From NCBI GenBank assembly GCA_034638255.1, contig JAWPGT010000002.1, positions 248,001 to 312,000 on the forward strand: DNA of 64,000 nt, written 5' to 3'. A model generated the notes under the pieces. That model did no database searches. It was not told where the DNA came from and saw only the letters and a list, made by a program, of their open reading frames with translations. This document shows, in pieces, positions 43,397-54,238 of this stretch (its first letter is position 1; each line of letters opens with the position of its first letter). Source of the stretch: Coprinus comatus. Lineage: Eukaryota; Basidiomycota; Agaricomycetes; Agaricales; Agaricaceae. The position numbers and the translations under genes were made by a program.

Positions 43397-44274
43397 ATGG
43401 ACAATGACTACTTCTCTCCTGAAGCCATCCTAGCCGAAAACCAGGTCAGTCCAGTACTCCTCCTCAGGCTATTGATGTTCATGGTATCTGTAGAAAATAC
43501 AATGCACATTCAAACAGAAAATTCCTGACATGGGCCACTTGGCAGGTGGTTCAGACCGTGATGCAAGCTCCTTTCCAACAAACAAGACGCCATTTCTAAC
43601 TTTTCATGAAGATTGCAGAAAATAGCAAAATACAACTACCCCTTTGGCTGGCTTATTCTATTTTATATTCGTGAGCAGATAACCCTCTCCCCGTATGATC
43701 CCCACAACCATATCCCCACTCTAGACAATGGGCAGACTTTAATATCCCAACACCCTTCAGCCAACGAGTCCGCAACGCCCTACGCGCCGAAGCATGTAGT
43801 GTACGGTTGTCTAATTTGGTAGGCGCTGGGGGGACATGGTATGGTTTTGGGAAAACGATTAAGGACCTGTAAGTATGGACTCATGTAACCCAATGCTGCA
43901 AATTGACTGTTTGTAGGGTTGGTAGCGACGAACAAGCCATGGATATATCCCAAGTCCTCATAACAGTAAGTACTGTATTTCATATCTCTAATGTCGGTTT
44001 CTCACTGTACTTGAAGGCTTTTCGTTCACGTCTGCTTGAGATAGTGGATCAGGCTCATCATTTCGCCACTTTGAATTCCTCAATCGGAGGGGGCCACAAG
44101 GCTAATGATGTGGCCCAACTTTTCCGAGAAGGCCTGGATGTGACGGAAAGAGAAAGTAAGTACTTCCTAGAACTATCCTCACTTATATCTGAGTATTGTT
44201 TAGTATTTGCGCTGGCGCAAGAGAGTGCTAAGACAACTAAGAAATGGTACGAGGAGGAATACAGTCGTTATTGA
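43397..44274 (+). CDS. PSF3: GINS complex subunit Psf3
   Basis: Seven exons: 43397-43444, 43494-43562, 43612-43670, 43725-43868, 43917-43965, 44017-44155, 44204-44274; 192 residues. The start MDNDYFSPEAILAENQ is the Psf3 signature, followed by CTFKQKIPDMGHL, SKIQLPLWLA, and the helical block FSQRVRNALRAEACSVRLSN. GINS (Sld5-Psf1-Psf2-Psf3) joins Cdc45 and Mcm2-7 as the replicative CMG helicase in the nucleus. Family length is about 190-220, so it is complete. Intron 2 (43563-43611) is GC-AG with a good gcaagc donor. The last 7 bases of the CDS overlap the end of the PKR1 CDS on the other strand. Confidence 0.94.
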
Positions 44275-44593
44275 TCCTTTGTTCCCTTGTCACTGGTGGT
44301 GGTCTGCTCTTGTGTACTTTTAAGCTCATGGACAAACCTAAGCAAGACGTTAGTTATACTGAATCATGTACGATACTTGCAACTTAAAGGACCAACCATT
44401 TCACACTCGCCCATAATCCAAGCTCAACCAACATCAACACAAAAATATGGATATTACCAGAGGTAATGACAGCCAAGGCAATGAAGACAAGGAATAAGGT
44501 TGCAAAGGCACCATCAAGAAGGTTTAAGAAGACAGGATTCAACGACGAACCAGGAGTGAGTATCTCAGCAAAGAATCCCTGTGTCGAGCTCAT
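44268..44593 (-). CDS. PKR1: V-type ATPase assembly factor Pkr1
   Basis: Two exons, 44593-44397 and 44337-44268, with a 59-bp intron containing a ctaac branch site; 88 residues. It has FFAEILTPGSSLNPVFLNLL then two hydrophobic helices (ATLFLVFIALAVITSGNIHI and FVLMLVELGLWASVKWFV) and a polar tail. This is the layout of Pkr1, an ER membrane protein that helps assemble the V0 sector of the vacuolar ATPase. Without splicing the frame would stop at 44384; the spliced tail (VHELKST) fits the family better. It converges with PSF3, overlapping by 7 bp. Confidence 0.88.
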
Positions 44594-44659
44594 AGTGAAT
44601 ACTAAGGCGTTGGGTATTGTGGAAAGGAGAGGGATGAGGATGTTTGTAGTTGTTGTGTG

Positions 44660-45652
44660 ATGCCTTCGTTCTTCCCTCCACCAGGACCTACCGTTGCCAG
44701 TTCACCCACTCTGCTCGTTCAAGGCCAATATCATTCATCTGCCTCCATATATCTTGCTTTATCTCATGTACTTGAAGATAGTAAACACGAAGCTCTCATA
44801 TTATCCCCTTCTCATTCCCTATTCCAAAACAAACTTGAAACTGGGCTGGATGAGTGGTTGATCTACAAAGGGGCGACAAACGCCGTCAAGGCTGCCATGA
44901 CTAGGGTAAACATCCTGTTAGAGTCATCAGCTTGATCGCCCTAACAGTGCTGAGCTTCGAGCTTTTAGTTATCCTCCAACACCCGCCCACTTTTCTTTAC
45001 TCATTTCAACTCTTACCGGTCTGCAAACTAATACTAAGCTTTTGCGTGTCTGGAGTGATCTTGCAGTCGTACCGACAAGTCAACTGTCCTTGATCATTTT
45101 AGATGGTATATCGTCTTACTTTTCGATGGATGAAACTTCAAATCCTGTAAGCACCTTGGAATACCTACCAATTATCCCAAATTAAGATTTCAGACATTAT
45201 TTATTTCACTTCTAACTCGTGTCCTTCATACGGCGGGTCGTCTCAATGCGCAATCTACTCATAATTGGTAAATGTGCTTCTTACTTGAGAGCATCTCTGC
45301 TGATCGTATAGCCAAAAGCTTGTCAGTTGCTTGCTTCGAACCTACAAGTAAAGATGAGCACCGTTCACATCTACAAAACGCATTCAGAAGCCTTTTCAAG
45401 TCGGTATATCGGTTTGATGAACTAGAAGGTAGGAATATTTTTTGGTAAATGAGGGATGATTTATTGAATTGTGTAGTTGAACAAGAAATACCTTCATCGC
45501 AAGACGAAGAGAATTACGGTCTGGACGCTGATAACAAGGTTCAAAAAGTCGTACATTTCTCTACTGTAGGAGGGAAAGAAGGAGTAATAGAATATACGGA
45601 AGTGTTATCCAGTATCAATGGTAAACTTGTAAAGAAGTTCGTTTGGCAGTAA
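44660..45652 (+). CDS. uncharacterised protein, possibly RecA/P-loop-like fold
   Basis: About five exons. It starts at ATG 44660 (MPSFFPPPGP), with TLLVQGQYHSSASIYLALSH near residue 20, resembling a degenerate Walker A strand-loop-helix. It continues with RVWSDLAVVPTSQLSLIILD (Walker-B-like position), then TLFISLLTRVLHTAGRLNAQ, FRSLFKSVYRFDELE and a C-terminal exon from about 45472 (IPSSQDEENYGLDADNKVQK) to the stop at 45652. The intron near 44883-44929 is uncertain. The overall order recalls small RecA-like accessory proteins such as Elp6 or Shu-type factors, but no conserved catalytic residue supports that. Start is 66 bp from the divergent PKR1 start. Confidence 0.65.
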
Positions 45653-45691
45653 TCTACATTTTGTGACTGAATCGTGACATTGAGTCTGAGC

Positions 45692-47214
45692 ATGCACCCA
45701 TTCGCCACCTACGTTCTTCGGACATATTACAAGGCCACAGGTTGGAACGAAGATAACCTCTATGCAAATCTCACTCGCTCTAGCAATGGTACTTCCTCAG
45801 GCGTATTGGCATAATGGGCATTAACTCTTTCTGTTTAGCTGTACTGGACTTCACCGTTCCCAGAGGACTTCATTTCTCAATATCAAAGTCTCCCAACCCC
45901 ATGTTCAAAACAACATATGCTATGACTGCTATGCCTTCTCTTAACGGATCCTTTGGATATATATTCACATCCTGTGACCTCAACGTGAAATCATCCAACA
46001 ACGTACCATTTAAAAACATGATCGAACGTTTCAGAATTTCCGACCAACCACGGAGACCTGAACCCAAGGAAGAAGTTTGGCTTGCTGGAGAACGTATAGA
46101 CAAGAGAGGTTCATAACTCAAATATCCGTATCATTCAGCTTCCTGAAGAAAAAGACAGATTACCTCATGTATGGTCGGTTTTATCTTCCATCTGGGAGAC
46201 TTGACGCCCTTTATTCTACAAGGCTATCTCCAACGGTACAGGCAATGGTCGCCGCGATTTCAGATCCTCCTTACAGTTGCCCTCCCGAAATGAGTGGACG
46301 GAATGCAAATATGAGTAATGTAATGCTAAGTCTTCAGCACGACGTTGGGAAATGGTGCACAGAATATAATTACAGTGCTGAAGATGGAATGTGGGGGGTC
46401 CGTTTCCTTCATAATTTCGGTCGTCTTGGAACTTCATGCGAGGTTGTTGAGCAAGGAAATCATGCAACCCCTAGTACCAAAGTTAAACGGGTAGACGAAG
46501 AGGATGCAGTTGAAGGAGGGCTGAAAGGGAGGGTGTCGCTTGGAGCAGAATTGTATTTTAGTGCCAGGGAAAAGAGTGCAGGAGGTGTGTGCATTCATGG
46601 CTTGTATTCAGACGAGCACAAACCAATTTTTCCCCAATAGTATCAACAGGTATACGTTTCACAACACTCCCTGATGCAACGCCGCCCTCAGCCCAATTGC
46701 CAAGCTCTTCTGGAGCATCTTCGTCTTCTGTTGCTACCCCCAGCCAAACACCTACTACTGTCACTTGCTTATTCAACCCTATGCTAGGACATATTTCTTC
46801 GGCCTATACGGCAAAGGCATCTCAGGATCTAGCATTGTCAACTCGATTTGATTTCAATGTGTATAGTTTTGAAAGCGAATGGACTATGGGGGCTGAATAC
46901 TGGCTCCGTCGTAAACATCAATTAGAAGATGAACAGAATGCAGAAGAAATATCCCCCCAACCAGTCTATCACCCAGAAACACAGCAAGGTATCCAGGGAG
47001 TAATCAAAGGACGAATATCAACTAAAAACGTATGTTGAACATACATATGTTAATTTTCGCTAACAAAGGATCACAGGATGTTTCTTTGTTATGGGAAGGG
47101 CGAATACGAAACGTATTAGTGAGCCTAGGCCTCATTGCTGACCTTTCCAGTCGAACGAAACCAGTTAAAGCCATCGGGTTGGAGCTGTCTTACTTCAGTA
47201 GTTCAGATGACTGA
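45692..47214 (+). CDS. MDM10: mitochondrial distribution and morphology protein Mdm10
   Basis: Five exons: 45692-45788, 45839-46108, 46159-46584, 46641-47029, 47077-47214; 439 residues. The start [20 protein letters not shown] and the segment [20 protein letters not shown] are diagnostic for Mdm10, as are [30 protein letters not shown] and a C-terminal beta-strand-rich region ending in [15 protein letters not shown]. It is an outer-membrane beta barrel shared by the ERMES ER-mitochondria tether and the SAM complex. A Ser/Ala-rich insertion ([20 protein letters not shown]) sits in one loop. Length agrees with other basidiomycete homologues. Confidence 0.95.
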
Positions 47215-47362
47215 GTTACCATGTGGCAAAGGTTAAGCATGTACAGACTTGAAAGCTATATATGATATACATCCAGAATATTAAGCAAAAGTAGATGATA
47301 CATAGATGTCCTGAGGTGAGGGTAGATCGACCTCGGGGTATTCGCTGAAGTCAATTTCAACA

Positions 47363-48790
47363 TCAATCATTTGCTACAGGCGCAGGTTTAGCAGTTGGTG
47401 TTTTACCACCACCAATCGTTTTGGCGATGCGGGAAAGAGCATCTCCTGTGAGTACAGGGCGTGAATGAGGAGGGCGGTGGGTGTTGCTAGTGGTGGAGGA
47501 TGGGGATGAATGATTGCGTGCGTGTTGACGGGGAGAGCCTCTGGGTCCAGCGCGTCCCATGCGGGGAGAGCGATGGGCCAAATGCTCGACAAATTCAGAA
47601 TGTCCAGAAGGACGGCCAACAGTTTGAGCGCGAACATGTGTATTGCGAGCCCCCGGAGAACGTCCATTTAGATCAGCCGGAGCAGAGTTAGATTCCGCCA
47701 TGGCACGAGGGGCATGAATCGATGCCATTAAACCCTCCTTTTCTTCAGCTCTAGGCGCGTGTATCGACTGTGATAATCCACCAGACCCAATCTTGTTGAG
47801 AGAAATCTCAATAGATTGTTCACCAGTGTCGTCTGTGACCTCGAGGTCAGACTTTTTAATAGGCTCTTGGTTGTTTCCACCTTGAGAAACAGACAATGAT
47901 GCCTTTGTAGTCCTATCTCCCTCTGCAAGGCGAGAAGAGATCGAAGTCGGGTTCTTTTCTGCAGCCTGATTACTTCCCGAGATATTAATAAGATATGCGT
48001 CATGTTCTGGAAGGGGTTTGAGAGCACCCAAAGCAATGGGAGAGATAGTCTGGGATTTGTGTTCAGAAAAAGAAGGGATACCCCAATCATCCAGGTCAGG
48101 TAAACTATCGTCATCGTCGCCTGCCCAATCAATGTGACTTCCAGGAGTTAAAGGACGATTTTCGGCCATGGCTACAGCTCTAACTCTCTCGACTAAAGCA
48201 TCAATGTTCTTGTTGACATCGAATGAGGTCGTGGAAGCCTGAGATGATTTGGGTGCTAAATGGGGAGGAAGATCTTTCGGCGCATTGGAACCAGTGAGAG
48301 TACCAGTGCGACTCCTGCCAGAATTGGTGGAAGTATTATTCGTCGGTACAGTAATGTGTGGTATTTGATTGCCTTTGGCAGGTCTCCTGCGTCTATTGGA
48401 TGAACGTGAAGAGGAGGGAGTGACTGGACTTTCAACAGGGCTTGACTGGGCAGTATTGGCAGATGAGTTAGATCTTGAGGGACGTCTGGAAGGATTTTTT
48501 GATCTGTTATTCACTGGAACCAAGTTTGTGGGCGAGGTGACGGATAGAGAAGGTTTAGGTGGTAGGGTTGATCTGTCGAAGGAGTTGGTAGTTGACGGAG
48601 TCTCGTCTTTGGATTGGTTATTTCTATTCTTTCCACCGTTGCGTGAACGATTTGGATGACCTCGGGGTGTTCTGGTCTGTGTATTAAAAGCAGAGCCGGG
48701 CTCCCCTCTTTTGCCCCATGTTGGAGAGGACCGTCCAGTGGCAGGAGGCCCGTTTGCCGAGGATGGTATCTGGCTTGCAGGTGAAGACAT
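47363..48790 (-). CDS. intrinsically disordered Ser/Pro/Arg-rich protein
   Basis: One exon of 475 codons starting at ATG 48790. Composition is low-complexity Ser/Thr/Pro/Arg/Asn. The only ordered-looking segment, about residues 195-250, has DALVERVRAVAMAENRPLTP, then HIDWAGDDDDSLPDLDDWGI, which looks like a conserved acidic linear motif. Two copies of SIHAPRA occur near residues 340-370. The C-terminus has RIAKTIGGGKTPTAKPAPVA. No enzyme domain is seen. It could be a signalling or RNA-binding adaptor; function unknown. Confidence 0.75.
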   Translation of the reverse strand: MSSPASQIPSSANGPPATGRSSPTWGKRGEPGSAFNTQTRTPRGHPNRSRNGGKNRNNQSKDETPSTTNSFDRSTLPPKPSLSVTSPTNLVPVNNRSKNPSRRPSRSNSSANTAQSSPVESPVTPSSSRSSNRRRRPAKGNQIPHITVPTNNTSTNSGRSRTGTLTGSNAPKDLPPHLAPKSSQASTTSFDVNKNIDALVERVRAVAMAENRPLTPGSHIDWAGDDDDSLPDLDDWGIPSFSEHKSQTISPIALGALKPLPEHDAYLINISGSNQAAEKNPTSISSRLAEGDRTTKASLSVSQGGNNQEPIKKSDLEVTDDTGEQSIEISLNKIGSGGLSQSIHAPRAEEKEGLMASIHAPRAMAESNSAPADLNGRSPGARNTHVRAQTVGRPSGHSEFVEHLAHRSPRMGRAGPRGSPRQHARNHSSPSSTTSNTHRPPHSRPVLTGDALSRIAKTIGGGKTPTAKPAPVAND

Positions 48791-49496
48791 GAGCAAATGG
48801 GCTGAGCAACATTATTAGTACATGTCTGGCAGCAACGACGCGTGCAACTCACGATCTACAGAATGGAAAGAGAAAGGTAGATGAAAGTAGGGTTTGTGGA
48901 GATGGCCAATGCCCAAATATGGCAAAGTTTGGTTGGTGGCAACTTGCTTAACACCCTTGCTTTTAAAGTTCAGATACTCTCAAAAGGAGATCGGCGAGTT
49001 GAGAATGAATGGTGTTGAATGTGTTGAACAGCGTATGAAAGCGTAAGTATGTATCTCTTAGTATTTTGCTGTTGGATTATCAAACGGGATATATTTATTG
49101 TATTGCATTGTTTATTATTAATATAAATGTATTAGGGTTAGGGTTAGGACAGAAAACCGGCATAAAAAAAAGAGCCTGCCCAGCCAGAGTGGCCGAAGCA
49201 GGACAGGAAAATATTGAGACGGTGCATGAGCCGAAGCCCATACAAACCGCAGACGCCCTCTGAGGACAAGGTCGCCGTGCTATGGAGTGCTTCCACGGCC
49301 CACAGACCCAGGTACTTGAAGGAGCCTATGCCATCAAGGTAAGTATGAGTTGTTCAGATGTCTGATATGCCGTTATATAGGTTGGCTGGATGCGCACGGA
49401 CCATATGTCCCATAGGGGAAATATTTCTGTCACGTGCATGCTTTTTTTGTGGAGATCGCTGGAATACGAGTGTCGGTGAGGTCGCGTCGAGTGCCA
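48791..49496. promoter_or_regulatory. divergent intergenic region with interstitial telomeric repeats
   Basis: About 700 bp between divergent starts. It holds TTAGGGTTAGGGTTAGG at 49132-49148. A small open stretch at about 49228-49341 (MSRSPYKPQTPSEDKVAVLW) ends at a gtaagtat donor-like site with an atatag acceptor at 49380; I cannot assign it to a gene, and it might be an upstream ORF or leader exon of the PPR gene. Confidence 0.5.
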
Positions 49497-51461
49497 ATGG
49501 TCCATTCCACACTCAGCAACTCACTCCGTCCATCTCTGCGTATTGGTTCCTCTCGTCGCTTCTTCAATACTGCTGTCATTGCCTTCCCTAATACACACCC
49601 AACAACCACTCCTGTCAACAAGTTCAAGGAATCCCGACTAGAGTCTTTGAGAGATGCATTACTTGCTGGCGACAACCCTTCACGCGTGTGGGCTCATTAT
49701 ACCAACCTGCTAAATTACTTCAACTATGACGCACTCCCCCTGGAACTCCATCAACAAGTACTCCGCCAATGCTGTCCGCCCTCCTCCGTTCTCGGCCCCT
49801 CAGCTGCGAAGCGCCTACTTGAAGGACACAAGCCTGAAACTCCACATCTTCATGAAGGTCGCTTCCAAACCATTATTAGCAATATTCGTGCCATGGGTTC
49901 TATTCCTACTCTAGAAGATTATCATTTTGTTCTTGGGCACTTTGCTGCTGTAGGGCATCATGTGGGATCTCTACAGGTTTACAAAGAACTCATTCATTTG
50001 GGTGTCACTCCTGAACCCAAGACCTTTGGACTTTGTCTCCAGGCAATTGCTCACCGTCTTACTCTCCCCATCCTACAAGCCTACCGTGCCAGACTGGCTT
50101 CCCAGACTCGCAAAACTCTCGAAGATCTCATGTCCGACATGCGTAAATTCAACGTTCCCCTCAGTCCTGCAAACCTTGACCTTGCTCTTCGAATATTCAA
50201 AGAGACAACAGATTACGAGGGCTTTGATAACCTCGTAAAGTGGGCATATGGCATTGACCTGGCAAATCCTGATCGGCCATTGGTCCAGCTTCAGGACCCA
50301 CATTCGCCGTCCGTTCCCTTTTCTACCAACACATTCTCCACACATTCTCTGAATACTATCATCAATGCCCTTGGACACTTTGGAAATATTTCTAAAATGA
50401 TACAAGCCTTTGAAGTGCTCACACAACCTCTACCCCAAGCTAACCAGCACTTATTTACCTCCTTCGATGACGATGAAGATTTTGGCATTCCCATTGATGT
50501 TCCCTCCGTATCCAACTATTCACTTCCTTCCGCACGACCTAATACGACAACGTACAATATGCTTCTTCAGCATATCTCACGAGCTGATCATGTAACCCTG
50601 GCTCGCCACTACCTCCTAGAAGCAATGTGGTTAGATAGAAAGACGGCCAGCGATCTACGTAGCCAAGTCTTGAACCCAAAGAAGTACCTGGATGAAATTC
50701 AAGCACCACATTTCGCTCTAAATCGGCGGATGCTATTGTCGGTATTTGGTCTGACGAATAGGAAGAAGAGGGCTGAAATTATGCGTTGGCTATCGACCAA
50801 GTTCTACGCGATCCTAACCCCTAAGCAGAATGATTTGAGGATGTACATCGCTCTTCGAGAGGAACTCAGAGACTCTTCAGCGAGTTCTTCCGTTCATAAA
50901 GAACTTGAACATGAAACTGAATCTTCACCCTCTTCACCCTCTGCCCCCACCTCCCAGAGTTTCAAAGCCGTAGTGCAGGAAGTCATGGACACAAATCAAC
51001 CACTTCCCAAAAATATACTTGTTGATCCTCGTCAACTAGGAACCGTATTCGACATTAATGTTAGCAACCAATCCCTTGCACCCCCACCAGTAAAAATGTT
51101 CGACCTCGATCTCCACATACGTATCCTAGAGCGTAATATTGCAGAAATTACTGCCTTCCAAAATATAGTGGACAGAGTTTTGGGACGGACGACGCAAAGG
51201 ATAAAGGAGCGTTTAGGTCGCCGAGTTTGGAACGACAAGGATATATATCTGTCCTTAGAAAATCGGAGAGCCCTAGTGCCTCGTGACCGCTGGCGCGAAG
51301 CTGTGCATTTCCGGCCGCGCCGCGAGCTTGTAGCCCGAGTCAAACCATTGAAGTGTGAATCGCTTCATACCCGGACATTCTTTACCCCCACAACACAAGT
51401 CCAGGAACCATCCGTTACCGGCACTTTTGTCTCGAAGATACAGTCGTTATTACCATCATAA
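49497..51461 (+). CDS. PPR-like mitochondrial RNA-processing/translation protein
   Basis: A single exon of about 654 codons. I prefer ATG 49497 (MVHSTLSNSLRPSLRIGSSR), which gives an Arg/Ser-rich presequence, over the in-frame upstream reading from 49434. Helical pairs typical of pentatricopeptide repeats: TLEDYHFVLGHFAAVGHHVG followed by LQVYKELIHLGVTPEPKTFG (about residues 140-185) and NTIINALGHFGNISKMIQAF (about 290). The C-terminal third is basic and helical. Fungal PPR proteins act in mitochondrial mRNA stability or translation; the specific target is unknown. Intron-less, unlike its neighbours. Confidence 0.72.
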   Translation: MVHSTLSNSLRPSLRIGSSRRFFNTAVIAFPNTHPTTTPVNKFKESRLESLRDALLAGDNPSRVWAHYTNLLNYFNYDALPLELHQQVLRQCCPPSSVLGPSAAKRLLEGHKPETPHLHEGRFQTIISNIRAMGSIPTLEDYHFVLGHFAAVGHHVGSLQVYKELIHLGVTPEPKTFGLCLQAIAHRLTLPILQAYRARLASQTRKTLEDLMSDMRKFNVPLSPANLDLALRIFKETTDYEGFDNLVKWAYGIDLANPDRPLVQLQDPHSPSVPFSTNTFSTHSLNTIINALGHFGNISKMIQAFEVLTQPLPQANQHLFTSFDDDEDFGIPIDVPSVSNYSLPSARPNTTTYNMLLQHISRADHVTLARHYLLEAMWLDRKTASDLRSQVLNPKKYLDEIQAPHFALNRRMLLSVFGLTNRKKRAEIMRWLSTKFYAILTPKQNDLRMYIALREELRDSSASSSVHKELEHETESSPSSPSAPTSQSFKAVVQEVMDTNQPLPKNILVDPRQLGTVFDINVSNQSLAPPPVKMFDLDLHIRILERNIAEITAFQNIVDRVLGRTTQRIKERLGRRVWNDKDIYLSLENRRALVPRDRWREAVHFRPRRELVARVKPLKCESLHTRTFFTPTTQVQEPSVTGTFVSKIQSLLPS

Positions 51462-51623
51462 CATAATAGTTTGACATCATACAATCTTATTTTTTTTAAT
51501 TATGTACCAAGTGCAAACATCCGTGCAACCTAGTACACATTATGACTTTGAGTTGAGATACAAACGAAACCGAGTAATACTGACCAAACAAAATCCATGT
51601 CCATCAACTTTCTTCTCACTAAC

Positions 51624-53460
51624 TCAGGACAAATACTGCCTTAAGTGCTCTTGTTCTTTGGCCTGTTCATTTAATACTTGTTCCATCCCATCCAACCACA
51701 TATCTATCTCCACTGGACCTTGAACTAGCAAGTTATGTTGAGCCCCTTTTCCAACGGCACCTGAAGTCCCAAGCGCAAGATAACGAGCCAACGCCAAAAC
51801 AGGAAGTCTTCGCAATGCCCGTCCAGACATGGCCTGCGCCTGATCGTGCCAGTCGGTAAGAAAACATGAATAATTTTGTCCAGAACAATTTACCTTGCAC
51901 TGCTCAACTAGCTTCATGATGCGAAGAGCTATATATTTAGATATTTCGTGGGGATCAGATGGTATAACGCTGTAGTCATCGCCAGATTTCGTCAACAACC
52001 CAAACATTTGTGCTTGTTTGAGGGTAGGTATTGGCTTAATATATAATTAGTCCTGGCACTGTGCAATGAAAACAATGCATCCGTACTACGGCAGCAACGA
52101 TGCCTTTTGAAGTCATCTCGCAGAAACATGACTTGAGTATTTCATATATAGCTTCGCGAGATGGAAGGTCAATATATTGCACAATGTCTGCGCGATCCAC
52201 AAATGCACTATCTATGATAATAGAGATCTAGCAGTCATTAGGAGATTCGTGGTGTGTGATTACTTACCAATAGCATTCACGAGATTGCTAGTTGACATGA
52301 TCAAAACATTTTTGCGGTGCTTGAGTTTGTCTAATTGTGTCAATAACGCATTCACCACCTGTAACAACTTCCAGAGTCAAGTCTTCCGGTTGAGATAAAT
52401 TACTTACTCTGAGTCCGTCAGAAGGCTCCGTTCCTGCCATAGCACCAGCACGAGCAGCTGTTAGTGATTCTACTTCGTCTATCCAAGGATTAAGGTTGGC
52501 CATATGCAGGGAGGATGATAGATTTGTTGAATTATACCAATTAAAACGACCACAAATCCATCCTCCTCTTCGATCAATTCATGAATGCTGTTGAACAGAC
52601 GTTGCACAAGCTTTCCAGATTCAGAAAACCACTTTGAGAATAAAGAATGGGAGTTGATTTCCAGTAATCGAGCATGGGAATAGCTGGTAGAGTCTGAATA
52701 CATATAATGGCTCACAAAAACTATACAACATCACATACCGATGGGACAGGCGTATGGCTAGTTTTTGAGCAAGGGCGCGGCAAAGAGACGTTTTCCCTGT
52801 TCCGGGGGGACCATGAAGGAGGACGACTCGGTTCCAGGATACAAGGTTGACTTGACACACGATATAGTAGTAAGAGTTAACACTCAAGGGGAAAGACCTT
52901 ACAATCAACGTTTGCATCGCTTAGTAGCAGGGTAGCATGGATATAGTCAAGAAGCTTCAGCTTAATATCCCCTGCATATATCAATGAATTCCAGAGTCCT
53001 TCCCAGCTTCGATTCGGTAGTTCGCAGACACTAGCAGCCATGGTATCTTCTTCATCGTCTTTACCACTTGAAGCATTGGCAAATTCCTCAAAAGTGTCTC
53101 CATGGGTAGGCTGATAGACGTGGACATGAAGTATCATTTCTTCCAAGGATAGAGAGGATTTCCTGCATGTTGACTCGGAAACATTGATGCATTCGACAGA
53201 TGAGGAGAGTTCAGGAGTATCTTGCCATCCTTCTAGGACAGATGGCAGAACTATTCTGTCATGGGTCAACACGAAAGACTGCACGAGGTTACGAATGGTA
53301 TCGAAACGTGCAGAAGCTCGAGGTTGTAATCTAACTTCGACTGAAAGACTCAGCGAAATAATCCTCTAGGAACAAGGAGCTTACTGTGTATAGGCCATCT
53401 GGTGATGACATCTGGCTTTGTAGCAACCGAACCGGACTCAATGGTGGTAGCAAAAGACAT
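51624..53460 (-). CDS. PCH2: AAA+ ATPase Pch2/TRIP13
   Basis: About nine exons from ATG 53460 to the stop at 51624. The N-terminal part has [20 protein letters not shown] and [20 protein letters not shown]; the AAA module has Walker [41 protein letters not shown], Walker B FVVVLIDEVESL (split by an intron), sensor-1 region [20 protein letters not shown], and [15 protein letters not shown] near the C-terminus. These are the signatures of Pch2/TRIP13, which remodels HORMA proteins (Hop1, Mad2) in meiotic checkpoint and spindle checkpoint control. Its start lies 122 bp from the divergent SelW-like gene. Confidence 0.93.
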
Positions 53461-53582
53461 GGACAGATAGAAAACAACGCGTCCACTCGTCCATAATTAA
53501 AACGAGTCACGTGTGCTTAATTACACTATTCAGAGCAGAGTCAGCTCACCAATCTTGATTTAACCGTTGACCTAAACCAGTC

Positions 53583-54133
53583 ATGGCCAGCTGCGAAGTC
53601 GATCCAGAATTCAAAGAGAACGCGGGTGCAGGTACCACCATCGCCCAACAGCCAAATTTTACTTTCCCTCTGGTGCAGGGTGTGAATGTAACCATTGAAT
53701 TTTGTGACAGAGTACGCAGTACTATTATATATTATTTTTAGTATATTCTGACGTCGTGTAGTGTCGATGGTCTGCTGCTATTCTTCCCGGAATTCAGGTA
53801 GTTGATTAACTGGATTACAAACACAGGTTGCACCGGGCTACTTGGGTACAGACAGAATTGCTTTTGTCATTTCCTCCTCCTACTATCAACGCTATCACTT
53901 TAATCCCACGCAACACCGAAGACACAGCTGGTCGATTCAGGGTATGGCTGTGTACGGATGAGAGAAAGAAAGTAGTATGGGACCGCAAAAGTGAAGGAGG
54001 ATTTCCTGAACTCAAAGCCTTGGTAATTATACCTAATCACCAATGGGATATAAACTGAATATGTCCGTAGAAACAACGCATTCGTGATATTGTGCAGCCT
54101 GGTCGTTCGTTGGGACACTCTGATGTGAAATAA
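53583..54133 (+). CDS. SelW/Rdx-family thioredoxin-fold protein (Cys form)
   Basis: Four exons: 53583-53711, 53762-53769, 53827-54022, 54071-54133; 131 residues. VTIEFCDRCRWLHRATWVQT carries the CxxC redox motif of the SelT/SelW/SelH (Rdx) family with Cys in place of Sec. Further blocks are AITLIPRN, GRFRVWL and a C-terminal KQRIRDIVQPGRSLGHSDVK, which is the conserved tail. Predicted small redox protein. Exon 2 is only 8 nt (TGTCGATG) and encodes the second Cys of the motif, so correct splicing is essential for function. Confidence 0.9.
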
Positions 54134-54238
54134 GTGGAATTAGATTATACATAGCAGTTATACTTAGCTCCATCAGATTTATATAATCATACCCTTACTT
54201 TCAAACCCTGACCATTGGTTGCCCTCTGTCCGCGAAGT

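Noticed and set aside
47374..48852. Alternative frames of 97-134 codons over the disordered gene
   Set aside because: Low-complexity composition opens several frames; the 475-codon frame has a proper ATG and the acidic conserved motif.
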